The notes: generated by a model from the sequence alone, not told the origin. Numbered from the stretch's first letter, positions 1 to 8,553 are shown. The stretch is 64,000 nt of DNA from JAVBSN01 sp031556525 (GCA_031556525.1 JAVBSS010000012.1:62001-126000); one strand, 5' to 3'. Numbers and translations are program-made.

Positions 1-272
1 AGTGTTATGTTAATCCAGATGATTTTGATGATGCGGATGTAATAGTTGCTAATGACTCACAAAGCACTTTACCACTTTCTGTAGCAAGTAAAACTAAGAT
101 GACGGGTGTATTATGCGTTAATAAAGGTGTAGCAAATTTTAAAGTAATTGAAATTATATATAGTAATGATGACTTTACTATAATTAGACCAAATGTAGAT
201 TATGGAATAAATTTATATGATAGAATCATTCTTGATAGTACAACTATTGAGGAAAATGAAATTATAAGATAG
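1..272 (+). CDS. C-terminal end of a HlyD-like protein (partial)
   Basis: The window opens inside a gene whose reading frame (codons from base 3) runs to a TAG at 270-272. The 89 readable residues include a stretch reading GVANFKVIEIIY and end in a short acidic tail. This resembles the C-terminal part of the HlyD/membrane-fusion-like proteins that lie just before yggS and sepF in many Lachnospiraceae. The next gene starts 10 bases after the stop, so it is probably in the same operon. The N-terminal part, with any membrane anchor, lies outside the window, so the family call is tentative. Confidence 0.5.
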   Translation, partial: CYVNPDDFDDADVIVANDSQSTLPLSVASKTKMTGVLCVNKGVANFKVIEIIYSNDDFTIIRPNVDYGINLYDRIILDSTTIEENEIIR

Positions 273-282
273 AGGTATATAT

Positions 283-978
283 ATGTTAGTTGATAATTTA
301 AGAGAAGTAGAGAGTAATATTTTACAAGCTTGTACGACGGCTAATCGATTACGGGAAGAAGTTACACTTATTGCAGTAAGTAAAACAAAACCACTTAGTA
401 ATATAGAAGAATTGATTAAAGTTGATATTAACGAGTTTGGAGAAAATAAAGTTCAAGAGTTGGTTGATAAATATGAAAATGTATCTACACCTGTTAATTG
501 GCATCTTATAGGACATTTACAAACAAATAAAGTTAAATATATAATAGATAAAGCTTGTCTTATTCATTCTGTAGATTCAATAAAATTAGCAGAAGAGATA
601 CAAAAACAGGCAATGAAAAAGGATGTAATAGCTAATATATTAATAGAGGTAAATATTGCAGAAGAAGATAGTAAATTCGGACTAAAATACGAACAAGTAT
701 TACCATTTGTTGAAGAAATATCCAAGTTATCAAATGTTAAAGTAAAAGGTTTGATGACGATAGCGCCTTTTGTTGAAAATCCTGAAAATAATAGAATCAT
801 TTTTAGAAAAATGCGACAATTATCACTTGACATAATATCTAAAAACATTGATAATATTGATATGAGTGTGTTGTCTATGGGAATGACAAATGACTATATG
901 GTTGCAATAGAGGAAGGTGCTACAATGGTAAGAGTAGGCACTGCTATATTTGGAACGAGACAGTACAATAACTTATAG
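283..978 (+). CDS. yggS: YggS/PipY-type pyridoxal phosphate homeostasis protein
   Basis: A 231-residue cytoplasmic PLP-binding protein of the YggS/YBL036C family, which carries PLP without known enzymatic activity and helps balance vitamin B6 and amino-acid pools. The PLP lysine sits in the motif AVSKTKP (K34). The family's C-terminal signatures are present: LSMGMTNDY followed by VRVGTAIFG, which contacts the phosphate. Length is typical. The ATG follows an AGAGG ribosome site. It stands directly upstream of sepF, the usual place for this gene in Firmicutes (the ylm cluster). The ORF on the opposite strand within it is a shadow. Confidence 0.95.
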   Translation: MLVDNLREVESNILQACTTANRLREEVTLIAVSKTKPLSNIEELIKVDINEFGENKVQELVDKYENVSTPVNWHLIGHLQTNKVKYIIDKACLIHSVDSIKLAEEIQKQAMKKDVIANILIEVNIAEEDSKFGLKYEQVLPFVEEISKLSNVKVKGLMTIAPFVENPENNRIIFRKMRQLSLDIISKNIDNIDMSVLSMGMTNDYMVAIEEGATMVRVGTAIFGTRQYNNL

Positions 979-993
979 ATAGGAGATAATATC

Positions 994-1587
994 ATGGCCA
1001 GAAATGGAATAGGTAAATTTTTAGACATGCTTCAATTTAGCGATCCGGATGATAGCGAATTTGATGATGATTTATTTGACGATGATGATGATTATGATGA
1101 CGATGATGATTACGATGCTAAACCAACAAAATCGAAATTCAAATCTAAAACTACAATAAAAAAAGCGGCTGATTATGATGACGATGATGATGATTATGAC
1201 GATGATGATTTATATGATGAGCCAAAGAGAGCAAAGGCTAAGCCCGTAAGGAACAATAACAAATTAGTATCTATAAATAATAATCGTAATGTAAGGAGTA
1301 ATCAAGTGTACGTAATTAAACCAACAGATTTTAATGATGCTCAGGATGTAGCAGATGGTCTTAAAAGTGGTAGACCAACAGTTATTAATATGGAAGGTAT
1401 GGGAGTTGAAGCAGCGCAGAGAATAATTGATTTTATAGGTGGCGCTTGTTATGCTTTAGATGGTAGTCTACAAGCTATATCAGGAAATATATTTATAGCA
1501 TCACCAAATAATGTAGAAGTAACAGGAGATTTAAGAGAAGAGTTGTTAGAATATAACGCGCTACCACCAGAAATAGGTAGATTCTAA
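994..1587 (+). CDS. sepF: Cell division protein SepF
   Basis: SepF polymerises into rings and tethers and bundles FtsZ at the division septum. The protein has 197 residues. The conserved SepF domain occupies about residues 105-190 (VYVIKPTDFNDAQDVAD, then GRPTVINMEG and GNIFIASP). Between the N-terminal membrane-targeting segment and this domain lies an unusually acidic linker (about residues 20-75), made almost wholly of Asp with some Tyr and Phe, encoded by runs of GATGAT. An AGGAGA ribosome site precedes the ATG. It is followed by yggT and divIVA in one operon. Confidence 0.95.
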   Translation: MARNGIGKFLDMLQFSDPDDSEFDDDLFDDDDDYDDDDDYDAKPTKSKFKSKTTIKKAADYDDDDDDYDDDDLYDEPKRAKAKPVRNNNKLVSINNNRNVRSNQVYVIKPTDFNDAQDVADGLKSGRPTVINMEGMGVEAAQRIIDFIGGACYALDGSLQAISGNIFIASPNNVEVTGDLREELLEYNALPPEIGRF

Positions 1588-1588
1588 T

Positions 1589-1873
1589 ATGAATATGAAT
1601 TTTATATTGTTATGTATGGAATATTTTTTAACAATATTAGAAATAGGATTAATTTTATACATGATTTCTTCTTTTTTACCATTTTTAAATAGATTAAAGA
1701 ACTATTTAAAGATTTTGTTATCACCAATATTATTGTTAGCCAAATATATGTGTGAACATTCAATTATTAACATTAGAGGAGTGGATTTTTCATTTATTGT
1801 ATCTTACATAATTATAAATTCGCTTAAATATTTGGTCTTTTATTTACAAGGCTCAGGAGGAATAAATCTATGA
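1589..1873 (+). CDS. YggT family membrane protein
   Basis: A 94-residue integral membrane protein with two hydrophobic stretches (about residues 5-30 and 63-87) separated by a loop containing PFLNRLKNYLKILLSP. This matches the YggT family, which is conserved beside sepF and divIVA and has been linked to cell shape and osmotic tolerance, though no biochemical function is established. It starts right after the sepF stop; an in-frame ATG two codons later is an alternative. Its 3' end overlaps the divIVA start by four bases, which suggests translational coupling. Confidence 0.85.
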   Translation: MNMNFILLCMEYFLTILEIGLILYMISSFLPFLNRLKNYLKILLSPILLLAKYMCEHSIINIRGVDFSFIVSYIIINSLKYLVFYLQGSGGINL

Positions 1874-2979
1874 TTACACCAGTTGATATTCAGTCAAAAA
1901 CATTTAAATCAGGAATAGGTTATGATAAACGTGATGTTGACGGTTTTATGTCAGACGTTCTTGCTAATTATGAAGAATTGTATCGTTCAAATGTAGAGAT
2001 GAAGGACAAGATTACTGTATTGAATGATAGTCTTCAACATTATAAGACGTTAGAAGCATCTTTACAAAAGGCATTGATGTTAGCAGAGAAGACTTCAGAA
2101 GAAACTCTTAAAATAGCTGAGGATAAGGCTAAAACAATTGAATTAGAGGCAATAAATAAAGCTAAGGAATATACTTCAGATTCTAAGATTGAATTAGAGA
2201 GAGTTCATGCTCAGACAGTTACTCTAGTTCAACAATATACTAGATTTAAGGCGCAGTTTAATCAATTAATTAAGACTCATTCTGATATATTAAATAGTAC
2301 AAACTTTGATATGTCAGCAGGAGATATGGATGCTTTTGCAACATCTCAAGCTTCGATGAATGATGCACTTAATGCAAGTGATCCTTTTGGTGGAAGCTTT
2401 GGTGGTAATGATTTCGGTTCATTTGAAGATCCACAAGGAAGAGAAACATCTTCTCTAGGTGGTCTTGGTAGCGGATTGAGTGAAGGAGCAGGTCTTGGCA
2501 GTGATCCGTATAGTGATAATAAGAATACTTCAGCCGGTGCAGAATTAACAGGAGTATCATTACTTAATAATGATCCATTTGCGCCTAAGATGAGTTTTGA
2601 TAAAGCAACTACAAGACAGCAAGCAGAAGTTAATTTTGGACAACAAAGTAATGTAAATTCTGCACCAATGCAAGCTAAACCAGTTGTAGAACCACAACCA
2701 ACGCCAGTTGTAGAGCCACAACCAACGCCAGTACAAGCTGCACCAGTTGTAGAGCCACAACCAGTACAACAGGCACCGTTTGTAGAGTCACAACCAGCAC
2801 CATTTGTAGAACCAACTGTAGATATAGCGGATATTCCTTATACAGCATATGATGAAGTTGCTGCTGATGTGGAAGAGTATGGTGAAGATGTATTTGTTGG
2901 TGAGATTGAAGATGTTATTGATAGACGTAACTTGATTGGTGATGGCGATGATCCAGATGGTGGATTTGAATTTATTTAG
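1870..2979 (+). CDS. divIVA: DivIVA domain protein
   Basis: A polar and septal scaffold of the DivIVA family. The N-terminal lipid-binding domain is clear (ITPVDIQSKTFKSGIGYDKR, residues 2-21; DVDGFM follows), then a coiled coil to about residue 145. The remaining 220 residues are not DivIVA-like: a Gly/Ser/Asp-rich linker, then a Pro/Gln/Val repeat built on VVEPQPTP (about residues 275-315), then an acidic tail. At 369 residues it is about twice the length of B. subtilis DivIVA, but long tails are common in Clostridia. The GGAGG site lies inside the end of yggT. The usual ylmH gene between yggT and divIVA is absent. Confidence 0.9.
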   Translation: MITPVDIQSKTFKSGIGYDKRDVDGFMSDVLANYEELYRSNVEMKDKITVLNDSLQHYKTLEASLQKALMLAEKTSEETLKIAEDKAKTIELEAINKAKEYTSDSKIELERVHAQTVTLVQQYTRFKAQFNQLIKTHSDILNSTNFDMSAGDMDAFATSQASMNDALNASDPFGGSFGGNDFGSFEDPQGRETSSLGGLGSGLSEGAGLGSDPYSDNKNTSAGAELTGVSLLNNDPFAPKMSFDKATTRQQAEVNFGQQSNVNSAPMQAKPVVEPQPTPVVEPQPTPVQAAPVVEPQPVQQAPFVESQPAPFVEPTVDIADIPYTAYDEVAADVEEYGEDVFVGEIEDVIDRRNLIGDGDDPDGGFEFI

Positions 2980-2993
2980 ATTGGAGTTATATT

Positions 2994-4085
2994 TTGGATA
3001 ATTTGACAGTTCATTTAGACAGCAAACCAATATACAATATAATATTTAATGATGAATTTGATTCCTTGCTTACTAGGCTTAGTAAGCAGGGAATTAATAA
3101 TAGAAGGATATGTATTGTATCAGAAACTACGGTTTCGAAATACTATCTTGACATATTAGTAGAGTTGTTAAAGGGTAATTGTAAGGAAGTTAATACCTTT
3201 GTATTTCCAGCAGGCGAAGAAAATAAGAACTTAAGTGTAGTGCAAGATTTGTATGAACATTTAATAATATCTAAGTTTGATAGAAATGATATGCTTATTG
3301 CATTAGGTGGCGGAGTAGTAGGTGATTTAACGGGATATGCAGCCGCAACTTATCTGAGAGGTATTGATTTTGTTCAAGTACCAACTAGTTTATTATCACA
3401 GGTTGATAGTAGCATTGGTGGTAAAACAGGTGTGGATTTCTTATCATATAAGAATATGGTAGGTGCATTTCATATGCCACAATTAGTGTATATTAATATT
3501 AATACATTAGAAACTTTACCGCATAGACAACTTGTGTCAGGAATGGGTGAAATAATAAAACATGGTATTATTAAGGATAGAGAATATTTTGAATGGTTAG
3601 AGCATTATGCTGAAGATATCAGAAATAAAGATTTACAGAGTCTTAAGACCATGATACTTAAGAGTTGTAATATTAAGAGATTGGTTGTTGAGAATGACCC
3701 TAACGAAAAGGGAGAGAGAGCATTGCTTAATTTTGGACATACACTAGGTCATGCTATAGAGAAATTATTAGATTTCTCATATTTGCATGGAGAATGTGTA
3801 GGTATAGGCTCAATTTTAGCTAGTATTATTTCTTACAATAAAGGATTGATATCTAATGATATGCTAGAACGTATTATTAGTATTCATGATTATTTTGGTT
3901 TTCCACAATTACCAAAAGATATGGACATTGATAAAATAATTGAGACTACTAAAAATGATAAAAAAATGTCTGGTGGACATATTAAATTTATACTAATAAA
4001 TAATATAGGAGAAGCATATATTGATGAAAATGTTTGTGATGAAGATATGAGACAAGCAATTCTTGATTTATATGCAAGATATTAA
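2994..4085 (+). CDS. aroB: 3-dehydroquinate synthase
   Basis: AroB converts DAHP to 3-dehydroquinate, the second step of the shikimate pathway. Visible signatures are the NAD-binding GGGVVGDLTGYAAATYLRG, then VPTSLLSQVDSSIGGKTGVD, the zinc ligand glutamate in MGEIIKHG, and the metal histidines in NFGHTLGHAIE and LHGECVGIG. Length (363 residues) is normal. The start appears to be TTG at 2994, preceded by TTGGAG at suitable spacing; no ATG lies nearby in frame. The first-step enzyme, DAHP synthase, is encoded at 44473-45501, far away and not co-transcribed. Confidence 0.95.
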   Translation: MDNLTVHLDSKPIYNIIFNDEFDSLLTRLSKQGINNRRICIVSETTVSKYYLDILVELLKGNCKEVNTFVFPAGEENKNLSVVQDLYEHLIISKFDRNDMLIALGGGVVGDLTGYAAATYLRGIDFVQVPTSLLSQVDSSIGGKTGVDFLSYKNMVGAFHMPQLVYININTLETLPHRQLVSGMGEIIKHGIIKDREYFEWLEHYAEDIRNKDLQSLKTMILKSCNIKRLVVENDPNEKGERALLNFGHTLGHAIEKLLDFSYLHGECVGIGSILASIISYNKGLISNDMLERIISIHDYFGFPQLPKDMDIDKIIETTKNDKKMSGGHIKFILINNIGEAYIDENVCDEDMRQAILDLYARY

Positions 4086-4086
4086 G

Positions 4087-4587
4087 ATGAAATATTTAAA
4101 ACCAATAATTTGTATAATTGTATTAGTACTTATTGATCAGTTTACAAAATATTTAATTATATCAAATTTTACATTAGGAAGCGGAATGCCTTTAATAGAA
4201 GGTGTTTTTGAGTTTAGTTATATTAGAAATGAAGGTGCAGCATGGGGAATGATGCAAGGAAAACAATTGTTGTTCTATATAATGACACCTATATGTATAA
4301 TAATCGCGTGTTTCTTATATAAGAAAATGTTTGTTGATAAGAAATTTGCAGTGCTTCAAGTATTAGATGTATTCATAATCAGCGGGGCTATAGGCAATTT
4401 TATTGATAGAATTTTCCGTGGATATGTAGTGGATTTTTTATATTTCAAATTAATAGATTTTCCGGTATTCAATGTTGCTGATTGTTATTTAACAGTATCA
4501 TTTGCATTATTAATAATATTAATGTTCTTCAAATATTCTGAAGAAGATTTTGATATGTTATTTAGTTTTAGAAAAGGAAAAGAATAA
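4087..4587 (+). CDS. lspA: Lipoprotein signal peptidase (signal peptidase II)
   Basis: LspA is an aspartyl protease of the cytoplasmic membrane that cleaves signal peptides of diacylglyceryl-modified prolipoproteins. The protein has four hydrophobic segments. The two catalytic aspartates are in GAIGNFIDRIFRGYVVDF and NVADCYLTVSF. The ATG at 4087, one base after the aroB stop, gives 166 residues, the usual length. Upstream in-frame starts (TTG 4063, ATG 4072) lie inside aroB and would add eight residues or fewer. No strong ribosome site is visible, so coupling to aroB is likely. Confidence 0.93.
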   Translation: MKYLKPIICIIVLVLIDQFTKYLIISNFTLGSGMPLIEGVFEFSYIRNEGAAWGMMQGKQLLFYIMTPICIIIACFLYKKMFVDKKFAVLQVLDVFIISGAIGNFIDRIFRGYVVDFLYFKLIDFPVFNVADCYLTVSFALLIILMFFKYSEEDFDMLFSFRKGKE

Positions 4588-4592
4588 GCATT

Positions 4593-5513
4593 ATGGATAT
4601 TAAGAAATATACTATTGATGATATAAGTGTAGGTAATAGAATAGATAAATATTTAGTAAGTGAATGTCCAGAATATTCAAGATCATATATTCAAAAGCTT
4701 CTTGAAAATGGTAATGTATTAGTTAATAATAAGGTCATTAAATCTAATTATAAAGTTAGAGCTAATGACCTTGTTGTTTTGTCTATAGATGATCCAGAAG
4801 AATTGGATATTGAACCCGAAAATATTTCACTTAATATTATATATGAAGATGACGATATAATAATAGTTGATAAACCTAAGGGGATGGTTGTTCATCCAGC
4901 ACCAGGGCATTATAGTGGTACATTGGTTAATGCATTAATGTATCATTGTAGAGATAATTTATCATCAATAAATGGTGTTCTAAGACCAGGTATAGTTCAT
5001 AGAATAGATATGGACACAACGGGACTTCTTGTTGTATGTAAGAATGATATTGCTCATAGAAGTCTAGCAGAACAACTAAAAGTTCATTCGATTACTAGAA
5101 AATACAATGCTATTGTGTATCATAATATATTAGAAGATGAGGGAACTATTGATAAACCTATAGGGAGACATCCTATAGATAGAAAGAAAATGAGTGTCGA
5201 TACTAAGACTGGTAGAGAGGCAATTACTCACTATAAAGTACTTGATAGATTGAATTCAAAATACAATTATATAGAATGTCAGTTAGAGACAGGTCGTACT
5301 CATCAAATCAGGGTTCACATGTCATCTATAAATCATGCTCTGTTAGGAGATAACGTGTATGGACCGAAGAGTTCTGATTTCAGACAGTTACAAGGGCAAG
5401 TGCTACATGCAAGAGTATTAGGGTTTGTTCACCCTAGAACTAATGAATATGTTGAGTTTGAATCACCATTACCACAATATTTTGTGGAATTATTGGAAAA
5501 ATTATCTTTATAA
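4593..5513 (+). CDS. rluD: RluD-type 23S rRNA/tRNA pseudouridine synthase
   Basis: A 306-residue RluA-family pseudouridine synthase. An S4 RNA-binding domain occupies residues 10-75 (RIDKYLV ... SRSYIQKLLENGNVLVN). The catalytic aspartate is in HRIDMDTTGLLV, and the family motifs GRTHQIRVH and LHARVLGF follow. It probably modifies large-subunit rRNA. It sits five bases after lspA, the conserved lspA-rluD pair of Firmicutes, and is the last gene of the operon, since a strong terminator follows. The exact target (RluD versus RluB/C type) cannot be read from sequence alone. Confidence 0.9.
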   Translation: MDIKKYTIDDISVGNRIDKYLVSECPEYSRSYIQKLLENGNVLVNNKVIKSNYKVRANDLVVLSIDDPEELDIEPENISLNIIYEDDDIIIVDKPKGMVVHPAPGHYSGTLVNALMYHCRDNLSSINGVLRPGIVHRIDMDTTGLLVVCKNDIAHRSLAEQLKVHSITRKYNAIVYHNILEDEGTIDKPIGRHPIDRKKMSVDTKTGREAITHYKVLDRLNSKYNYIECQLETGRTHQIRVHMSSINHALLGDNVYGPKSSDFRQLQGQVLHARVLGFVHPRTNEYVEFESPLPQYFVELLEKLSL

Positions 5514-5600
5514 AAGATTTATTTTGTATAAAATTATATTAACAAAATCTTTGTTTCTATATGTGTACAAGAAAGTGTAAAAATGCTTAGATTATAATAG

Positions 5601-5639
5601 AGCATAGGTTTTTCTAAATTGAAAAACCTATGCTTTTTG
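5601..5639 (+). terminator. Rho-independent terminator after rluD
   Basis: A 13-bp perfect stem (AGCATAGGTTTTT pairing with AAAAACCTATGCT, 5601-5613 and 5622-5634) with an 8-base loop is followed by a T run. It ends the yggS-to-rluD transcription unit. Confidence 0.9.
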
Positions 5640-5671
5640 TACATATTAGTATAAAATATTTGTGCAATTAT

Positions 5672-5700
5672 TTGAATTTTTATATGTAAAATGTTATAAT
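5672..5700 (+). promoter_or_regulatory. Sigma-A promoter of the cytidylate kinase-like gene
   Basis: TTGAAT (5672-5677), a 17-base spacer and a perfect TATAAT (5695-5700). It lies 58 bases upstream of the ATG at 5758. A TAGGAAGGTGG ribosome site lies just before the start codon. Confidence 0.75.
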
Positions 5701-5757
5701 TAGTATATTATAACTACATAATTTTTGAGCATAAGCTTATAGGAAGGTGGCGTTTGT

Positions 5758-6381
5758 ATGGGTACTAACACAATAATTACTTTAGGAAGACAATACGGCA
5801 GTGGTGGAAGAGAAATAGGTAAATTAGTGGCGCAGAAACTGCAAATTGATTACTATGACAAAGAGATTCTTAAAGAAGCAGCGAAGAACAGTGGTATGTG
5901 TGAAGCTATATTTGAGAATTTTGATGAGAAACCAACGACAAGCTTTTTATATTCATTAGTTATGGATCCGTATTCATTAGGATATAATTCAGCAGCATTT
6001 GATATGCCACTTAATCACAAAGTATTCTTAGCAGCATATGAGACAATTAAGAAAACTGCTGATAAAGGGCCATGTGTTATAGTTGGACGATGTGCAGATT
6101 ATGCACTAGCTGATTATAAGAATTGTTTTAATATTTTTATAGATGCACCACTTGAAGATAGGGCTATTAGAACTGCAGATAGACTTAATATAACCGTAGA
6201 TAAGGCAAAAGATATTGCTAATAAGGAAGATAAACAAAGAGCTTCTTATTATAATTACTACACTACAAAGAAGTGGGGACACGTTAAGAGCTATGATATA
6301 TGCATTAATAGCAGTTTGTTTGGTATAGAAGGTACTGCAGATGTTATATGTGATATAGTTAAGAAGTTAGAGAATAAATAA
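5758..6381 (+). CDS. Cytidylate kinase-like family protein
   Basis: A P-loop nucleotide kinase of the cytidylate kinase-like group found in Clostridia. The N-terminus ITLGRQYGSGGREIGKLVA carries a modified P-loop (GRQYGSGGREIG), and IVGRCADYAL and FIDAPLEDRAIR match the family. There are 207 residues. It is a single-gene unit with its own promoter and terminator. These proteins differ from classical Cmk in the P-loop and their physiological substrate is not settled, so no gene symbol is assigned. Confidence 0.85.
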   Translation: MGTNTIITLGRQYGSGGREIGKLVAQKLQIDYYDKEILKEAAKNSGMCEAIFENFDEKPTTSFLYSLVMDPYSLGYNSAAFDMPLNHKVFLAAYETIKKTADKGPCVIVGRCADYALADYKNCFNIFIDAPLEDRAIRTADRLNITVDKAKDIANKEDKQRASYYNYYTTKKWGHVKSYDICINSSLFGIEGTADVICDIVKKLENK

Positions 6382-6401
6382 TAATATTATTATATTTTGA
6401 T

Positions 6402-6440
6402 AATATAGACTTACTCGTTTGGGCAAGTCTATATTATTTT
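6402..6440 (+). terminator. Terminator after the cytidylate kinase-like gene
   Basis: The inverted repeat AATATAGACTT / AAGTCTATATT (6402-6412 and 6425-6435) is followed by ATTTTAT. The 82 bases to the next gene are AT-rich, with no other clear feature than the AAAGG ribosome site. Confidence 0.8.
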
Positions 6441-6522
6441 ATAATGTTGATTTTTTATAGTTTTAATATTTTATCGTTTTGGTATTTTAAAATATAGATT
6501 TTTATAATGAAAGGTTAGAAAA

Positions 6523-7143
6523 ATGAAAGCTTATAGCAAAAATATACATGGTATTATATTTAATATAATCGTAGAAGAATCTCTATATCCTCAAGCACAG
6601 TCATTATTTCAAGTAATTTCGGCCATTCCTCCAGAAAAATTGAGAAATGGCTTCAAAATTGAAATTGGTTTTTCAGTATTTATTTTAGTTGAGAACACTG
6701 ATGGTTACAGTATTGTTGTTCCTGACTATACTAAAAATCCTTTTTCAGAAACTACCAACGATTTGACCATAGCATTGTGGATTCAATTAGAACAAACTGA
6801 TTTATTACGATTATATAATATATCTGGAGAATCGGTTAGATTTGACGATAAAATAGCCGTTGCAAAAAATGTATTACAGGAAAATCTAATTAGTCTTCAA
6901 CGGTTTTCTGATTTAGGGGAATCAGGTTGGTGTGTTAATGGGATTGAACAAAACGAAAATGGTAAAGCTTCTAATATGATAGCAAATGAATATGAATCAT
7001 ATTATACTTATCAGTTATTGAATGTCAGACCAGAACTAATAAAAATATTAGCTCTGCCTTATGATTATATTGTTGTTTTTGAGGGTGATACCATTGTTGA
7101 AATATTAAATGAACAAAATGAAAGTATAGTAACACAAATATAA
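6523..7143 (+). CDS. Conserved hypothetical protein, possibly DUF2185/Imm33-like at its C-terminus
   Basis: A soluble protein of 206 residues with no signal peptide. Its second half (from about residue 107: IAVAKNVLQENLISLQRF, then GESGWCVNG, then PELIKILALPYDYIVVF) recalls the DUF2185/Imm33 fold seen in some immunity proteins. The resemblance is to the pattern only and is weak. No toxin gene is adjacent. It is the last rightward gene before the recombinase and the presumed terminus, and it shares a bidirectional terminator with the recombinase gene. The ribosome site AAAGGTTAG fixes the ATG. Confidence 0.6.
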   Translation: MKAYSKNIHGIIFNIIVEESLYPQAQSLFQVISAIPPEKLRNGFKIEIGFSVFILVENTDGYSIVVPDYTKNPFSETTNDLTIALWIQLEQTDLLRLYNISGESVRFDDKIAVAKNVLQENLISLQRFSDLGESGWCVNGIEQNENGKASNMIANEYESYYTYQLLNVRPELIKILALPYDYIVVFEGDTIVEILNEQNESIVTQI

Positions 7144-7150
7144 ACGGAAT

Positions 7151-7190
7151 AAAAAAAGTCCTAATCTATAATTAGATTAGGACAAGTTAT
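7151..7190. terminator. Bidirectional terminator between convergent genes
   Basis: A perfect 11-bp stem (GTCCTAATCTA / TAGATTAGGAC, 7158-7183) with an A run on the left and a T-rich stretch on the right. It serves both the hypothetical gene (+) and the recombinase gene (-). Confidence 0.85.
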
Positions 7191-8231
7191 TTATTTTCTA
7201 AGATTTACTTTGTTTCTAGCTTCTTTTTTCCTCTGGAGTTCAATATCAGCATAATGTTTTCTTGTTGTATTTACATCTTTATGACCTAATACATCAGCTA
7301 CTAAGTAAATATCAGATGTTTCCTGATATAGGGATGTACCATAGGTACTTCTTAGTTTATGTGGAGTAATCTTTTTTAAAGGAGTTACAGTCTGTGAGTA
7401 TTTCTTTACTAAAAGTTCAACACTACGTATACTTATTCGTTTTTTCTGCGAAGAGAGGAAGAGAGCAGTTTCATGGCCTGTAAGGGCTATAATTTTCTGC
7501 CTTTCATCCATATATGGTAATAAAGCTTCAGTAACTTCATCACCAAAATATACAAAGGCTTCATAACCACCTTTTCTAACAATTTTTATTCGTTCATTTT
7601 TGAAATCCACATCGTTAATATCAAGTCCAACACATTCGGATACACGAATTCCAGTACCAAGCATTAGAGTTAATAAAGCTAGATCCCTTGTCTTTGTCTT
7701 TTCGTGATACTGTAGTTGCTTTTCAGTAAGTTTTACGCCGTATTCAACGTTATCAAGGAATTCAGATATTTCGGAACCTTCTAATCTAATGATGGCTTTA
7801 TCATGAAGTTTTGGTATAGCTACCTTAGCCATTGGATTATTAGTAACTTGATCATTTTTGTACAAATAAGCATACATATTCCTTAATGCCGACATTTTTC
7901 GTTTGATAGCACGTTCGCCATTAGTATATTCACGGCCATCTTTAATATAATATTTTAAATGCTCTAAATATTCCTCGATGTCCTGAGCGGTAAGATTATT
8001 AATAATATCTAATGATATATCCTTTAATTCGCAGTTTTTAAGAACAGAATTATTAGCTAATAAGAATTCAAAGAAATTTCGTATGTCCCTTGCATAACCG
8101 ATTCGTGTAGATGCAGATGTATTTAAGTCAATACCTCTAAAATAGATTCGAACGTATTGTGGCATGTCAGATAATAGATTTCTAAGAATAATTGTATTGT
8201 CTTTATTTTTTTGGTCATGATATTCACCCAA
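7191..8231 (-). CDS. xerS: XerS-like tyrosine recombinase (probable chromosome-dimer resolvase)
   Basis: A 346-residue tyrosine recombinase. The catalytic set is complete: R196 (GTGIRVSE), K220 (VRKGGYEA), H291 and R294 (PHKLRSTYG), H317 (LGHKD) and Y327 (KHYAD). The N-terminal SAM-like domain spans about residues 20-130. From memory of the family, length and N-terminal pattern (MPQYVRIYF ... NFFEFLLAN) are closest to streptococcal XerS, the single recombinase that acts alone on an atypical dif. The TTG start at 8231 is fixed by AGGAGG nine bases upstream. The gene lies outside the repeats that bound the prophage, and a dif-like site lies 275 bases upstream, the arrangement known for xerS/dif_SL. 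A phage-type integrase is the alternative reading. Confidence 0.7.
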   Translation of the reverse strand: MGEYHDQKNKDNTIILRNLLSDMPQYVRIYFRGIDLNTSASTRIGYARDIRNFFEFLLANNSVLKNCELKDISLDIINNLTAQDIEEYLEHLKYYIKDGREYTNGERAIKRKMSALRNMYAYLYKNDQVTNNPMAKVAIPKLHDKAIIRLEGSEISEFLDNVEYGVKLTEKQLQYHEKTKTRDLALLTLMLGTGIRVSECVGLDINDVDFKNERIKIVRKGGYEAFVYFGDEVTEALLPYMDERQKIIALTGHETALFLSSQKKRISIRSVELLVKKYSQTVTPLKKITPHKLRSTYGTSLYQETSDIYLVADVLGHKDVNTTRKHYADIELQRKKEARNKVNLRK

Positions 8232-8334
8232 GATAAAATTCCTCCTATAAGATATAAAGTGTATAATTAGTATTGTTAAATAGATTATTATAATATGTAC
8301 AATGAAAACGACATAAATATATAATCAGTATTTT

Positions 8335-8363
8335 ATAGTATGTTGTATGTGAAAGCATGTCAT
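8335..8363 (-). promoter_or_regulatory. Candidate promoter of the recombinase gene
   Basis: On the minus strand ATGACA (8363-8358), a 17-base spacer and TACTAT (8340-8335). It lies in the 288-base, very AT-rich gap 8232-8519 between the recombinase start and the dif-like site, in which I see no gene. The match is moderate. Confidence 0.45.
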
Positions 8364-8504
8364 ACATTATTAAATCAATTAAGTAAATCAAGAACATAAT
8401 AGTTATATTTGATTATAAGTAATAATTATTAGTACCATAGATAAATATAGGTATTTTATTGATTATATATAATAGTGTATCATACCAGTATTATATATAC
8501 AAGT

Positions 8505-8537
8505 ATTTTCGTAAAACTATAATTTAGCGAATAGTTG
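8505..8537 (+). other. Left attachment site, dif-like
   Basis: The sequence contains TTCGTAAAACT, two bases, then AATTTAGCGAA: two imperfect inverted arms of 11 bp each (9 of 11 pair in the related right-hand copy). The 18 bases TAATTTAGCGAATAGTTG (8520-8537) recur exactly at 15633-15650. Spacing and the stretch AAAACTATAATTT resemble the streptococcal dif_SL site as I remember it. The site lies 275 bases upstream of the xerS-like gene. This is the copy with the tight spacing expected of dif_SL; it should be the junction between chromosome and left prophage end. Confidence 0.65.
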
Positions 8538-8553
8538 TGATAACCTTACTAGC

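Noticed and set aside
2369..3030. Minus-strand open frames opposite divIVA
   Set aside because: They mirror the Gly- and Pro/Gln-rich tail of DivIVA, have no ribosome sites, and read as Trp/Tyr/Leu repeats typical of shadow frames.
7191..8231. Recombinase as the integrase of the prophage
   Set aside because: It lies outside the exact 18-bp repeats, has no repeat copy on its far side, and a convergent terminator at 7151-7190 ties it to host genes. XerS-like features favour a host gene. It cannot be fully excluded without relatives.
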